Position numbers and translations under genes: made by a program. The notes under the pieces were generated by a model. The model made no database searches and had not been told where the DNA came from. It saw nothing but the letters and a program-made list of their open reading frames with translations. A DNA stretch of 10,599 bases from an uncultured Paracoccaceae bacterium (lineage in GTDB: Bacteria > Pseudomonadota > Alphaproteobacteria > Rhodobacterales > Rhodobacteraceae). The DNA is taken from contig CALFYQ010000416.1 of assembly GCA_937952085.1 (NCBI GenBank), positions 1 to 10,599 of the forward strand, written 5' to 3'. Below are positions 1 through 6,894 of the stretch, one piece after another (within the stretch, counting starts at the first letter, position 1; each line of letters begins with the position of its first letter).

Positions 1-10
1 GGCGAAGGCG

Positions 11-505
11 ATGCGCGCGATCATCGAGGGCTACTATCGCCTTCTGAAATTTCTCCTGACGCTCCTGATGGCGGCCCTCATCGTGCCGGTGGCGATGCAG
101 GTGCTCTCCCGCTATGGCGGGATCATCCCCCGCTACATCTGGACGGAGGAGATCGCCCGCTTCTGCTTCGTATGGATCATCCTCATCGGCGCGATGATCG
201 CGGTGCGGGACGGCACCCATTTCGACGTGGACGTGGTGCCCCACAGCGCCAGCCGGAAGGTGGAGTTCATGGGCCGGCTGATCGTCCGCATCGCGATCCT
301 CGCCATGGCCTTCTCCTTTATCTGGTGGGGCTGGGATTTCGGGATTCTCGGCTCCCGCCAGGTCTCCGAGATCTTCGGCCTGCCGATGGTGACGATCTAC
401 GCCGCCTGGCCGATCGCCGGCGCGACCTGGGTGATCTTCACGCTGGAGAAGATCGTCGACGACTGGAAATGGTTGAAGGAAGGAGCGCCTCGTGGGGCCT
501 GGTGA
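11..505 (+). CDS. dctQ: TRAP transporter small permease subunit (DctQ family)
   Basis: This is the small membrane subunit of a tripartite ATP-independent periplasmic transporter, which works with DctM and a periplasmic binding protein to import an organic acid or similar solute using an ion gradient. The 164-residue product has the usual size and four hydrophobic segments (about residues 12-33, 52-66, 88-107 and 127-147). The family's conserved W-T-E-E-I-A-R stretch lies at 44-50, just before the second segment, followed by an aromatic FCFVW run. The start is the ATG 11 bases into the window. The few bases before it hold only a weak GAAGG and no stop in frame, so a slightly earlier start outside the window is possible. 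The gene overlaps dctM by 14 nt, so translation of the two is probably coupled. The binding-protein gene (dctP) is expected upstream but not visible. The substrate cannot be inferred. Confidence 0.9.
   Translation: MRAIIEGYYRLLKFLLTLLMAALIVPVAMQVLSRYGGIIPRYIWTEEIARFCFVWIILIGAMIAVRDGTHFDVDVVPHSASRKVEFMGRLIVRIAILAMAFSFIWWGWDFGILGSRQVSEIFGLPMVTIYAAWPIAGATWVIFTLEKIVDDWKWLKEGAPRGAW
476..494 (+). promoter_or_regulatory. Ribosome binding site that fixes the GTG start of dctM
   Basis: AAGGAAGGAG at 476-485 lies inside the end of dctQ. It is followed by a 6-nt spacer and the GTG start at 492-494. This supports the GTG start despite the 14-nt overlap with dctQ. Confidence 0.7.
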
Positions 506-1796
506 AGTCGCGGCGATCCTGTTCGGGACCTTCGCCATCCTCGTGATCCTGCGGGTGCCGGTGGCGTTCGCGCTCGGCCTCGCGGTCGTGCCCGTCTTCT
601 TCATCGAAGACCGGCTGACCCCGGTCCTGCTGATGCGGGAGATGTTCAAGAGCTACAACGCTTTCGTCCTCCTTGCGGTGCCGTTCTTCCTGCTGGCGGC
701 GAACCTGATGAACTCCTCCGGCATCACCGACCGGCTGATCCGCTTCGCGCGGAGCCTGGTCGGCCACCTGCCGGGCGGGCTCGGCCATGTGAACGTGGTC
801 GTCTCGATGCTCTTCGCCGGCATCTCCGGCAGCTCCACCGCCGACGCCGCGGGCATCGGCTCCCTCCTCATCCCGCAGATGCGGAAGGAGGGCTACGACA
901 CCTCCTTCGCGGTCGCCATCACCGCCTGTTCGAGCGTGATGGGCGTCATCATCCCGCCGTCGATCCTGATGGTGGTCTGGGGCGGGCTGATGTCGGTCTC
1001 GATCGGCGGGCTTTTCCTCGCCGGCGTGCTGCCGGGCGTGCTGATCGCCGGCTCGCAGATGCTGACCGTCTACATCTACGCCAAGCGGCGGGGCTATCCG
1101 GTCCATGCCCGTTCGACCTTCATCGAACTGATGGTGGCGGCCGGCGGCGCCTCGCTGGCGCTGATGACGCCGCTCATCATCGTCGGCGGCATCGTCGGCG
1201 GCTTCTTCACGCCGACCGAGGCCTCGGTCGTGGCGGTGCTCTATGCCGGCGTGCTGGGCGTCGCGGTCTATCGGAGCGTGAAGCCGCGGGAGATTCCGGG
1301 CGTGCTCTACGACAGCGCGCGGTTCGCGGCGATCTCGCTCTTTTGCATCGGCACCGCCTCGGCCTTCGGCTGGTGCCTCGCCTATTTCAAGATCCCTGCC
1401 GCGCTGGTCGGGCAGATCGAGGCGATGGGGCTCGGCCTCATCGGCACCGGCATCATGGCGGCGGTGGCCTTCCTCATCATCGGCATGTTCATCGACGCGA
1501 TCCCGGCCATCATCATCCTCGGCACGGTGCTCTATCCGGTGACGGCGCATGTCGGGATGCACCCGATCCATTTCGCCATCATCGGCGTCGTCAGCCTCGC
1601 CTTCGGGCTCGTCACGCCGCCCTACGGGCTCTGCCTGCTGATCGCCGCCTCGATCGGGCAGATACGGCTGATCGACGCGCTGCGCGACGTGGCGGTGATC
1701 CTCCTGCCGATGCTCGGCGTGCTTCTCCTCATCATCCTCGCGCCCGACGTGATCCTGGCGCTGCCGCGCTGGATCATGCCGAACTTCATCGAGTAG
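492..1796 (+). CDS. dctM: TRAP transporter large permease subunit (DctM family)
   Basis: This is the large, transport-catalysing membrane subunit of the TRAP transporter. The 434-residue length and repeated hydrophobic segments fit the roughly 12-helix DctM family. Family hallmarks are visible: the FAGISGSSTADAAG stretch at 108-121, SSVMGVIIPPS at 147-157, F-F-T-P-T-E-A-S at 238-245 in the middle, and FGLVTPPYG at 371-379, which mirrors the first half as expected from the internal duplication. The start is a GTG inside the end of dctQ. A strong Shine-Dalgarno run (AAGGAAGGAG, 476-485) sits 6 nt before it, and no other in-frame start lies close by. The gene ends only 5 nt from the stop of the convergent phosphatase gene, so no separate terminator fits between them. 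Solute class is unknown. Confidence 0.93.
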   Translation: MGPGEVAAILFGTFAILVILRVPVAFALGLAVVPVFFIEDRLTPVLLMREMFKSYNAFVLLAVPFFLLAANLMNSSGITDRLIRFARSLVGHLPGGLGHVNVVVSMLFAGISGSSTADAAGIGSLLIPQMRKEGYDTSFAVAITACSSVMGVIIPPSILMVVWGGLMSVSIGGLFLAGVLPGVLIAGSQMLTVYIYAKRRGYPVHARSTFIELMVAAGGASLALMTPLIIVGGIVGGFFTPTEASVVAVLYAGVLGVAVYRSVKPREIPGVLYDSARFAAISLFCIGTASAFGWCLAYFKIPAALVGQIEAMGLGLIGTGIMAAVAFLIIGMFIDAIPAIIILGTVLYPVTAHVGMHPIHFAIIGVVSLAFGLVTPPYGLCLLIAASIGQIRLIDALRDVAVILLPMLGVLLLIILAPDVILALPRWIMPNFIE

Positions 1797-1801
1797 CGGG
1801 A

Positions 1802-2554
1802 TCAGCCGCCGGAGAGGAGCCGCTCGCGGAGCGCGTCGAGTTCGGCCGGGTCGAGGCCGATGTCGCGGAGATAGCCCTCGATGGAGCCGTGGCGGCGCGC
1901 GAGATGGTCGAGCGCCGCCTCCATCGTCTCGGCGTCGCAGGCGAGAAAGCGCGCGTGGACCTCGACATCGCCGCCCTCGGCCCGGGTCCGCTCCAGAAGC
2001 GCGATGCGGAGCGGCGCGATCAGCGGGGCGGTGAGGGCGTAGTCCGCGACGATCTCCTCCCGCGCGACGCCGACCGCGCCGAGGATCAGCGCGGCGACGA
2101 GGCCGGTCCGGTCCTTGCCAGCGGTGCAATGGAAGATCGCGGGGCCTTCCGGCGCGGCGGCGATGGTGGCGAGGATCTCGCGGAGCGCGTCGCCGCGGCC
2201 GGTGAGCGCGGCCTGGTAGAAGTCGAGCAGCGGGTTCTCTGTCGCGCCGCCGCGGCGGATCGCGGGGGCGAGGTCGTCGAAGACCGGCATGTGGTGATAG
2301 GCGACGCCCTCGGTCGCCGCGAAGGGGTTCGGCCCCTCGGCGAGTTCGGCGGCGGAGCGAAGGTCCACCACCGCGCTCAACCCCTCGGCCCGCAGCGCGG
2401 CCGCGCCTTCGGGCCCGAGCCGGTGCAGCCCGTCGCCCCGGAGCACGCGGCGCCAGACCGTCTCCTTCCCGTCCTCGGTGCGGTAGCCGCCGAGATCGCG
2501 GATGTTGTGGACGCCTTCGACGGCGAGGCGGCGGCGGGGATGAAGGTCCAGCAT
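1802..2554 (-). CDS. PTP-type phosphatase with HCTAGKDR P-loop (Y_phosphatase3 / PtpB-LipA-like)
   Basis: This is a cysteine-dependent phosphatase of the family containing Mycobacterium PtpB and Listeria LipA. The 250-residue product has an N-terminal N-I-R-D-L-G-G-Y motif (17-24), a V-V-D-L-R-S strand (62-67) and the catalytic loop H-C-T-A-G-K-D-R-T-G (142-151), with nucleophile Cys143 and phosphate-binding Arg149. Family members act on phosphotyrosine but several prefer phosphoinositides or other small phosphates, and the Lys in the loop resembles that of PTEN. I chose the ATG at 2554-2552: it forms a TGATG overlap with the stop of the metallophosphoesterase gene, and the DLHPRRRLAVEGVHNIRDLGG start fits the family. 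A longer in-frame start at 2659 would add 35 low-complexity residues and overlap the upstream gene. Being last in the ABC operon suggests a role in processing the imported solute. No signal peptide is seen, so it is probably cytoplasmic. Confidence 0.88.
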   Translation of the reverse strand: MLDLHPRRRLAVEGVHNIRDLGGYRTEDGKETVWRRVLRGDGLHRLGPEGAAALRAEGLSAVVDLRSAAELAEGPNPFAATEGVAYHHMPVFDDLAPAIRRGGATENPLLDFYQAALTGRGDALREILATIAAAPEGPAIFHCTAGKDRTGLVAALILGAVGVAREEIVADYALTAPLIAPLRIALLERTRAEGGDVEVHARFLACDAETMEAALDHLARRHGSIEGYLRDIGLDPAELDALRERLLSGG

Positions 2555-3360
2555 CACCGGAACGCCCTCAGCCGCATTTCGGGCAGCACCGCCAGTTCCC
2601 GCCGCTCCGGCGAGAGCGGCACGAAGGCGACCGAGAAGCCGCCCTCGCGCACGAAGCACATGCCGATGCTGGTGCCCTCGACGATCCGCATGTCCCGCGT
2701 CTCCAGCACGTCGACCGTGGAGTTGAGGCCCATGCAGGTGACGACCGGCACGCCGCGCCAGTGATGCACCGCGTCGAGATGGACGTGGCCGGAGAGGATG
2801 GCCACCACCCCCTTGCCCTCGACGGCGTTCCCGAACCGCTCGGTGCTGGCGGCGTCGAGGCTGGCCCAGGGAAGCGTGCGCTCGCCGAGCCGCGGCGGGT
2901 GATGCGCGACGACGAGCTTCGGCAGCCCAGGGTGCTTCGCCAGCGCGGATTCGAGGAAGGCTATCTGGCTCTCGTCGAGCCGCCCGGCCACCTGCCCCGG
3001 CACCAGCGTGTCGAGCGTGACGACATGGAGGCCGGAGACCACCATTTCATGCTGATAGGGCGCGTCGGAGGCGCCGCCGCTGAAGACCTCGTGGAACGGG
3101 CCGCGCTTGTCATGGTTGCCGAGCGCAAGCGCGAGGGGGACCTTCACCTCGGCGAGGATCTCCTTCACCAGGCCGTAGGAGAGCGCGTCGCCGATATTGG
3201 TGAGATCGCCGCTGGCGACGACGAGGTCGGGCGCGGGGTCCATCGCGTTGACGATGGCGACCGCCTTCTTCAGCGCGCCGGTCGTATCCGTCCTGAGCGA
3301 CTGGTCCCGCGAGTCGGGGTGCGAGACATGGAGATCGGTCAGGTGGACGATGCGCGTCAT
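2554..3360 (-). CDS. Calcineurin-like metallophosphoesterase (phosphodiesterase-type)
   Basis: This is a binuclear-metal phosphoesterase of the calcineurin-like superfamily (CpdA/GpdQ-type fold), which hydrolyses phosphodiesters or phosphomonoesters. All five metal-site blocks are present in order in the 268-residue product: D-L-H at 9-11, G-D-L-T-N at 51-55, G-N-H-D at 81-84, V-A-H-H-P-P at 151-156 and G-H-V-H at 191-194. It therefore looks active. No signal peptide is visible, so it probably acts in the cytoplasm. The ATG start at 3360 forms an ATGA overlap with the stop of the ATPase gene, and its own TGA forms a TGATG with the next phosphatase. This position, between an importer and a phosphomonoesterase, suggests that it cleaves an imported phosphodiester. 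cAMP or general phosphodiesterase activity remains possible, and sequence alone does not fix the substrate. Confidence 0.9.
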   Translation of the reverse strand: MTRIVHLTDLHVSHPDSRDQSLRTDTTGALKKAVAIVNAMDPAPDLVVASGDLTNIGDALSYGLVKEILAEVKVPLALALGNHDKRGPFHEVFSGGASDAPYQHEMVVSGLHVVTLDTLVPGQVAGRLDESQIAFLESALAKHPGLPKLVVAHHPPRLGERTLPWASLDAASTERFGNAVEGKGVVAILSGHVHLDAVHHWRGVPVVTCMGLNSTVDVLETRDMRIVEGTSIGMCFVREGGFSVAFVPLSPERRELAVLPEMRLRAFR

Positions 3361-4133
3361 GCGATACCTGCGGCTTGCAACAAGGCTTTCGTATAGGCCT
3401 CGCGGGGGCGGGAGAGCACCTCCTCCGACGGACCTTCCTCGACGACGCGGCCGCGCCGGAGGACGAGTATCCGGTCCGAGATGGAGCCCACCACGGCGAG
3501 GTCGTGGCTGACGAACAATATCGCGAGGCCGAGCCGCTCCTGCAAGTCCATGAGAAGGTTCAGGATCTGCGCCTGCACGGAAACGTCGAGGGCGGAGACG
3601 GCCTCGTCGGCCACCAGAAGCGCCGGCCGGGTGACGATGGCGCGGGCGATGGCGACGCGCTGGCGCTGCCCGCCGGAGAATTCGTGCGGATAGCGCGCGG
3701 CGTCGGAGGGGCGGAGCCCGACTTCGGCCAGCGCCTCGGCGACCTTCGCGGCCGCGCCCTCGCCCCGCCCCGCCGCGCGGAGCGGCTCGGCGATCGACCA
3801 GCCGACGGTGCGGCGCGGATCGAGGCTGCCGTAAGGGTCCTGGAACACCATCTGGAATCGCGGCCGGAGGGCGCGGAACTCGGGGCCGGAAAGGCCCGCG
3901 AGATCGCGCCCCTCGAAGGCGACGCGGCCGGCATCGGGCGCCTCGAAGGCCATGACCATGCGCGAGAGGGTGGACTTGCCGGAGCCCGACTCGCCGACGA
4001 TCGCCAGCGTCTCGCCGGGCGCGAGGGAGAGCGAGACGCCGTCCACCGCGACGAGGCTTTCGCGCGGCGCGAGGAGCCGGCGGCGCGGCAGCGGGTAACG
4101 GCGGGTCACGGCCTCGACGGAAAGGAGCGTCAC
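3357..4133 (-). CDS. Opp/Dpp-type ABC transporter ATP-binding protein (second ATPase, DppF/OppF-like)
   Basis: This is one of the two ATPases powering the importer. The 258-residue product shows Walker A G-E-S-G-S-G-K-S-T at 47-55, the Q-loop F-Q-D-P-Y-G-S-L-D-P at 97-106 typical of the OppF/DppF branch, signature F-S-G-G-Q-R-Q-R at 152-159, Walker B L-L-V-A-D-E at 172-177 and the switch His at 210 (F-V-S-H-D). It ends shortly after the Y-T-K-A-L-L segment (about 247-252), so it lacks the Cys-containing C-terminal extension carried by its partner. The start is a GTG that forms a GTGA overlap with the stop of the preceding ATPase, and the stop overlaps the phosphoesterase start (ATGA). It should form a heterodimer with that ATPase on the cytoplasmic face of the two permeases. 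Solute specificity is not set by this subunit. Confidence 0.93.
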   Translation of the reverse strand: MTLLSVEAVTRRYPLPRRRLLAPRESLVAVDGVSLSLAPGETLAIVGESGSGKSTLSRMVMAFEAPDAGRVAFEGRDLAGLSGPEFRALRPRFQMVFQDPYGSLDPRRTVGWSIAEPLRAAGRGEGAAAKVAEALAEVGLRPSDAARYPHEFSGGQRQRVAIARAIVTRPALLVADEAVSALDVSVQAQILNLLMDLQERLGLAILFVSHDLAVVGSISDRILVLRRGRVVEEGPSEEVLSRPREAYTKALLQAAGIA

Positions 4134-5083
4134 GCCGCGCCCTCCGCCGCCAGCCAGCAGCGCGCGCCTTCATGCGCCGGCGGGCGCTCCGCCGCGCAGC
4201 GGGCGATCTCCACCGGGCAGCGGCCGGAAAAGCGACACCCGGGGGGGAGAAGATCGAGCGGCGGCACCGTGCCGGGGATGGTCGGCAGGCGCCTGCGCGG
4301 CGCGCCGGGGCGGCGGAAATCCCCGACGCTCGGCCGGGCGGCGAGCAGGCCGCGCGTGTAGGGGTGGCGCGGCGCGGCGAGGACGGCCTCCGTCTCCCCG
4401 CGCTCCACCACGTCGCCGCCATACATGACGAGGATCTCCCGCGTGGCGCGGGCCACCGCGGCGAGGTCGTGGCTGATGAAGAGGAGCGCCATGCCCCGCT
4501 CCTCCGAGAGCCGGACCAGAAGCTCGATGACGCGGAGCGCCACCTCGGCGTCGAGCGCGGTGGTCGGCTCGTCAGCGATCAGCAGCATCGGGTCGCAGGC
4601 GAGGGCGAGGGCGATGAGCACGCGCTGGCGCTGGCCGCCCGAAAGCTCATGCGGGAACTGCATCGCCTTCGCCTCGGGCTCCGGCAACTCCACCTCGCGA
4701 AAGAGCGCGAGGGCGCGGGCGCGGGCCTCCGAACGCGAGAGGCCCCGATGGACGAGAAGCGGCTCCATCACCGTTTCGCCGACGCGCTTCAGCGGGTTGA
4801 GCGCCGACATCGGCTCCTGGAAGATCATCGCGACGCGCCGGGCGCGGAGCCGCTCCCACACCCGCTCCCGCGCGCCGGCCATCTCCACGCCGTCGACGGT
4901 GAGCGAGCCGGTCACTTCGGCGGCGTCGGGCGCCATGCCCATCAGCGAGAGGCCGAGCATCGACTTGCCGGAGCCCGACTCGCCGACGACGCCGATCCGC
5001 GCGCCGGGGGCGATCGAAAGGCTCGCCTCGCGGAGCGCGAGGGCCGGGCCGAAGCCGACGGAAAGGGCGCGCGCCTCGATCAT
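4130..5083 (-). CDS. Opp/Dpp-type ABC transporter ATP-binding protein (first ATPase, DppD/OppD-like)
   Basis: This is the first of the paired ATPases, 317 residues. Walker A G-E-S-G-S-G-K-S is at 34-41, the Q-loop F-Q-E-P-M-S-A-L-N-P at 88-97 is diagnostic of the OppD/DppD branch, signature L-S-G-G-Q-R-Q-R is at 147-154, Walker B L-L-I-A-D-E at 167-172 and the switch His at 205. The C-terminal oligopeptide-transporter extension (about 236-317) contains four cysteines at 283, 289, 296 and 309 in a C-R-F-S-G-R-C-P...C...C-W arrangement. In the M. tuberculosis Dpp system the equivalent cysteines were reported to bind a 4Fe-4S cluster; a cluster here is inference. The ATG start at 5083 forms an ATGA overlap with the stop of the upstream permease gene, and the stop forms a GTGA with the next ATPase. 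The family assignment is secure; the cargo is unknown. Confidence 0.94.
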   Translation of the reverse strand: MIEARALSVGFGPALALREASLSIAPGARIGVVGESGSGKSMLGLSLMGMAPDAAEVTGSLTVDGVEMAGARERVWERLRARRVAMIFQEPMSALNPLKRVGETVMEPLLVHRGLSRSEARARALALFREVELPEPEAKAMQFPHELSGGQRQRVLIALALACDPMLLIADEPTTALDAEVALRVIELLVRLSEERGMALLFISHDLAAVARATREILVMYGGDVVERGETEAVLAAPRHPYTRGLLAARPSVGDFRRPGAPRRRLPTIPGTVPPLDLLPPGCRFSGRCPVEIARCAAERPPAHEGARCWLAAEGAA

Positions 5084-5898
5084 CGGGCGCGGGCCAGCCG
5101 GGGGTCGGTCGCGTCGCGGAGCCCGTCGCCGAGGAGCGAGAAGCCGAGGACGGCGGCGACGATGCAGAGGCCGGGATAGATCGCAAGTTGCGGCGCCTGG
5201 TACATCAGCGTCTGCGCCTCGGAGAGCATCCGGCCCCAGGAGGGCGCCGGCGGCTGCGCGCCAAGCCCGAGATAGGAGAGCGCCGCCTCGGCGAGGATCG
5301 CCACGGCGAATTCGATGGTGGCCTGCACGATCACCGGCGCCGCGATGTTCGGCAGGATGTGGTCGCGCGAGATGGCGAAGCGGCCGAGCCCGGCGGCGCG
5401 GGCGGCGAGCACGTATTCCCGCGTCCAGATCTGGTTCGCCGAGGCGCGGGCGACGCGGGCGAAGATCGGGATGTTGATGAAGGCGATGGCCGCCACCGCG
5501 TTCCAGAGCGAGGGGCCGAGCGAAGCCGCCAGCATGATCGCGAAGAGAAGCGCCGGGAAGGCGAAGCCGATATCGGCGACGCGCATGATCGCCTCCTCCA
5601 CCAGCCCGCCGAGCGCCGCCGCGGTGAGCCCGAGCGCGACGCCGATGGTCCCGCCCACGAGGACGGAGATGAGCGCCACCGTCATCGAGTTCCGCGCCGC
5701 GACCATGAGCTGGGAGAGGACGTCCCGCCCGAGCTGGTCGGAGCCGAGCCAGTGCGCGAGGCTCGGCCCCTGGAACTTGCCGCGGACGTTCAGCACGGCG
5801 TGGTCGTAGGGCGTCCAGACCAGGGAGAGCGCGGCGACCCCGACGACGAGCGCGACGAGGACGCCGCCGATCAGGAGGTTGGGCGCGACCCGCTTCAC
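5080..5898 (-). CDS. Opp/Dpp-type ABC transporter permease (DppC-like)
   Basis: This is the second inner-membrane permease of the importer, 272 residues. It has an N-terminal transmembrane helix (about 8-28), then the L-G-S-D-Q-L-G-R-D-V-L-S segment (51-62) that marks DppC/OppC proteins, then further hydrophobic segments. The cytoplasmic EAA loop is E-Y-V-L-A-A-R-A-A-G-L-G...H-I-L-P-N at 161-184 and couples to the ATPases. The C-terminal A-L-S-Y-L-G-L-G (206-213) and L-L-G-D-G-L-R-D-A-T-D-P-R-L (255-268) blocks are also typical of the family. The start is GTG at 5898, within a GTGA overlap with the stop of the preceding permease gene. The stop overlaps the ATPase start (ATGA). It should pair with the DppB-like protein as a heterodimer. 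Confidence 0.94.
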   Translation of the reverse strand: MKRVAPNLLIGGVLVALVVGVAALSLVWTPYDHAVLNVRGKFQGPSLAHWLGSDQLGRDVLSQLMVAARNSMTVALISVLVGGTIGVALGLTAAALGGLVEEAIMRVADIGFAFPALLFAIMLAASLGPSLWNAVAAIAFINIPIFARVARASANQIWTREYVLAARAAGLGRFAISRDHILPNIAAPVIVQATIEFAVAILAEAALSYLGLGAQPPAPSWGRMLSEAQTLMYQAPQLAIYPGLCIVAAVLGFSLLGDGLRDATDPRLARAR

Positions 5899-6839
5899 GA
5901 GCGCGCCTTCAGCCGCGGATCGATCGCGAGATAGAGGAGATCGACGACGAAATTCGCCGTCACCACGATGGCGGCGAAGAGGGTGACGAGGGCCTGAACG
6001 GTCGGCAGATCCCGGTTCGAGATGGCCTGGAAGACGAGGCGGCCGAGGCCGGGGAGGTAGAAGACGTTCTCGATCACGATGGTGCCCGTCACCAGCGCGG
6101 CGAACTGCATCCCGACAATGGTGACGATGGGGATGAGCGCGTTCGGCAGCACATGGCGCCAGAGCACCCGGCGGCGGGAGAAGCCGGCGGCGCGCGCGGT
6201 GCGCACATAGTCGAGCCGCATCACCTCGAGCGCGGAGGAGCGGGTGACGCGGGCGAGGACGGCGGACTGCACCAGCGCCAGCGAGACGGTCGGCAGGATC
6301 AGCGCGCGGGCAGCCGCCGCCGGCTCCTCCCAGCCCGGAAAGCCGCCGGGCGGCAGCCAGCGGAGCGTGACGGCGAAGAGCAGGACGAGCAGCATCGAGA
6401 GCCAGAAGGCCGGCACCGCGACGCCGATCTGGCTGAGGAACATCACCGCCCAGTCCCCCGCCCGGCCCCGGTTCGCGGCGGCGGCGATCCCGAGCGCCAG
6501 CGCGGCGGCGACGGTGACGACCATGCCGGAGACGGCGAGCGAGACGGTCAGCGGCAGACGCTCGGCGATGAGGCCCGAGACCGGCACGCCGAAGGAATGG
6601 CTGACGCCAAAATCGCCGGTCAGCGCAGCGCCGACCCAGTGGAGGTAACGGATCAGCGGCGGGTCGTTCAGCCCAAGCTCGGCGCGGAGCGCGGCGAGCG
6701 CGTCGTCGGTCGCGTCGAGCCCGAGGATGGTGAGCGCCGGATCCCCCGGCAGGATGTTCATGGCCGCAAAGACGACCACCGACACCGCGAAGAGCGTCAG
6801 GACGAAGCCGAGCGTGCGGCGGATGAGGAGATAGGCCAT
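5895..6839 (-). CDS. Opp/Dpp-type ABC transporter permease (DppB-like)
   Basis: This is the first inner-membrane permease of the importer, 314 residues, normal for DppB/OppB. It opens with an M-A-Y-L-L-I-R-R N-terminus and a first helix (about 9-29), followed by the I-L-P-G-D-P-A block (29-35) and L-G-L-N-D-P-P-L-I-R-Y (55-65), both family hallmarks. The EAA loop is D-Y-V-R-T-A-R-A-A-G-F...H-V-L-P-N-A at 210-234. Near the end come I-E-N-V-F-Y-L-P-G-L-G-R-L (256-268) and the terminal L-L-Y-L-A-I-D-P-R-L (301-310). The gene starts at an ATG 55 nt after the stop of the binding-protein gene. A strong hairpin lies in that gap, which could lower permease expression relative to the binding protein. 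Confidence 0.94.
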   Translation of the reverse strand: MAYLLIRRTLGFVLTLFAVSVVVFAAMNILPGDPALTILGLDATDDALAALRAELGLNDPPLIRYLHWVGAALTGDFGVSHSFGVPVSGLIAERLPLTVSLAVSGMVVTVAAALALGIAAAANRGRAGDWAVMFLSQIGVAVPAFWLSMLLVLLFAVTLRWLPPGGFPGWEEPAAAARALILPTVSLALVQSAVLARVTRSSALEVMRLDYVRTARAAGFSRRRVLWRHVLPNALIPIVTIVGMQFAALVTGTIVIENVFYLPGLGRLVFQAISNRDLPTVQALVTLFAAIVVTANFVVDLLYLAIDPRLKARS

Positions 6840-6857
6840 GGCGGGCGCGAGATGGGC

Positions 6858-6883
6858 CGCGCCCGGCCGCGAAGCCGGGCGCG
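6858..6883 (-). other. Intercistronic GC hairpin between the binding-protein and permease genes
   Basis: Positions 6858-6867 and 6874-6883 are perfect reverse complements (10 bp, all G/C) around a 6-nt loop that reads TTCGCG on the minus strand. It sits about 11 nt after the binding-protein stop and 18 nt before the permease ATG. No T-run follows it, so it is not a standard intrinsic terminator. Similar hairpins after binding-protein genes, as in malE-malF, protect the upstream mRNA from 3' decay and raise binding-protein levels. That role here is inferred. Confidence 0.6.
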
Positions 6884-6894
6884 CATTCCGGGGC

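Noticed and set aside
1810..1850. Bidirectional terminator at the convergent junction
   Set aside because: Only a short imperfect stem (CGCTC/GAGCG around GCG) is present, inside coding sequence and without T-runs.
438..2129. Long minus-strand open frame of 563 codons opposite dctM
   Set aside because: It is rich in Arg, Asp, His, Glu and Gly with no domain motif, lies opposite a clear dctM gene, and is the usual shadow frame in GC-rich DNA.
1802..2659. 285-codon version of the phosphatase starting at 2659
   Set aside because: The extra 35 residues are Arg/Ala/Gly-rich and overlap the phosphoesterase gene; the TGATG junction at 2552-2556 gives a better start.
1343..2764. 473-codon plus-strand frame spanning dctM and the phosphatase gene
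   Set aside because: It has low-complexity composition and crosses the convergent junction; both real genes explain the region.
3375..4361. Plus-strand frames opposite the ATPase genes (also 4172-5179)
   Set aside because: They are shadows of strongly supported ATPase genes with complete Walker and signature motifs.
2554..4422. Metallophosphoesterase frame extended to 622 codons
   Set aside because: The first ~350 codons are Arg/Ala/Pro-rich and overlap the two ATPase genes. The real protein starts at the ATG at 3360, just before the metal-binding D-L-H motif, in an ATGA overlap.
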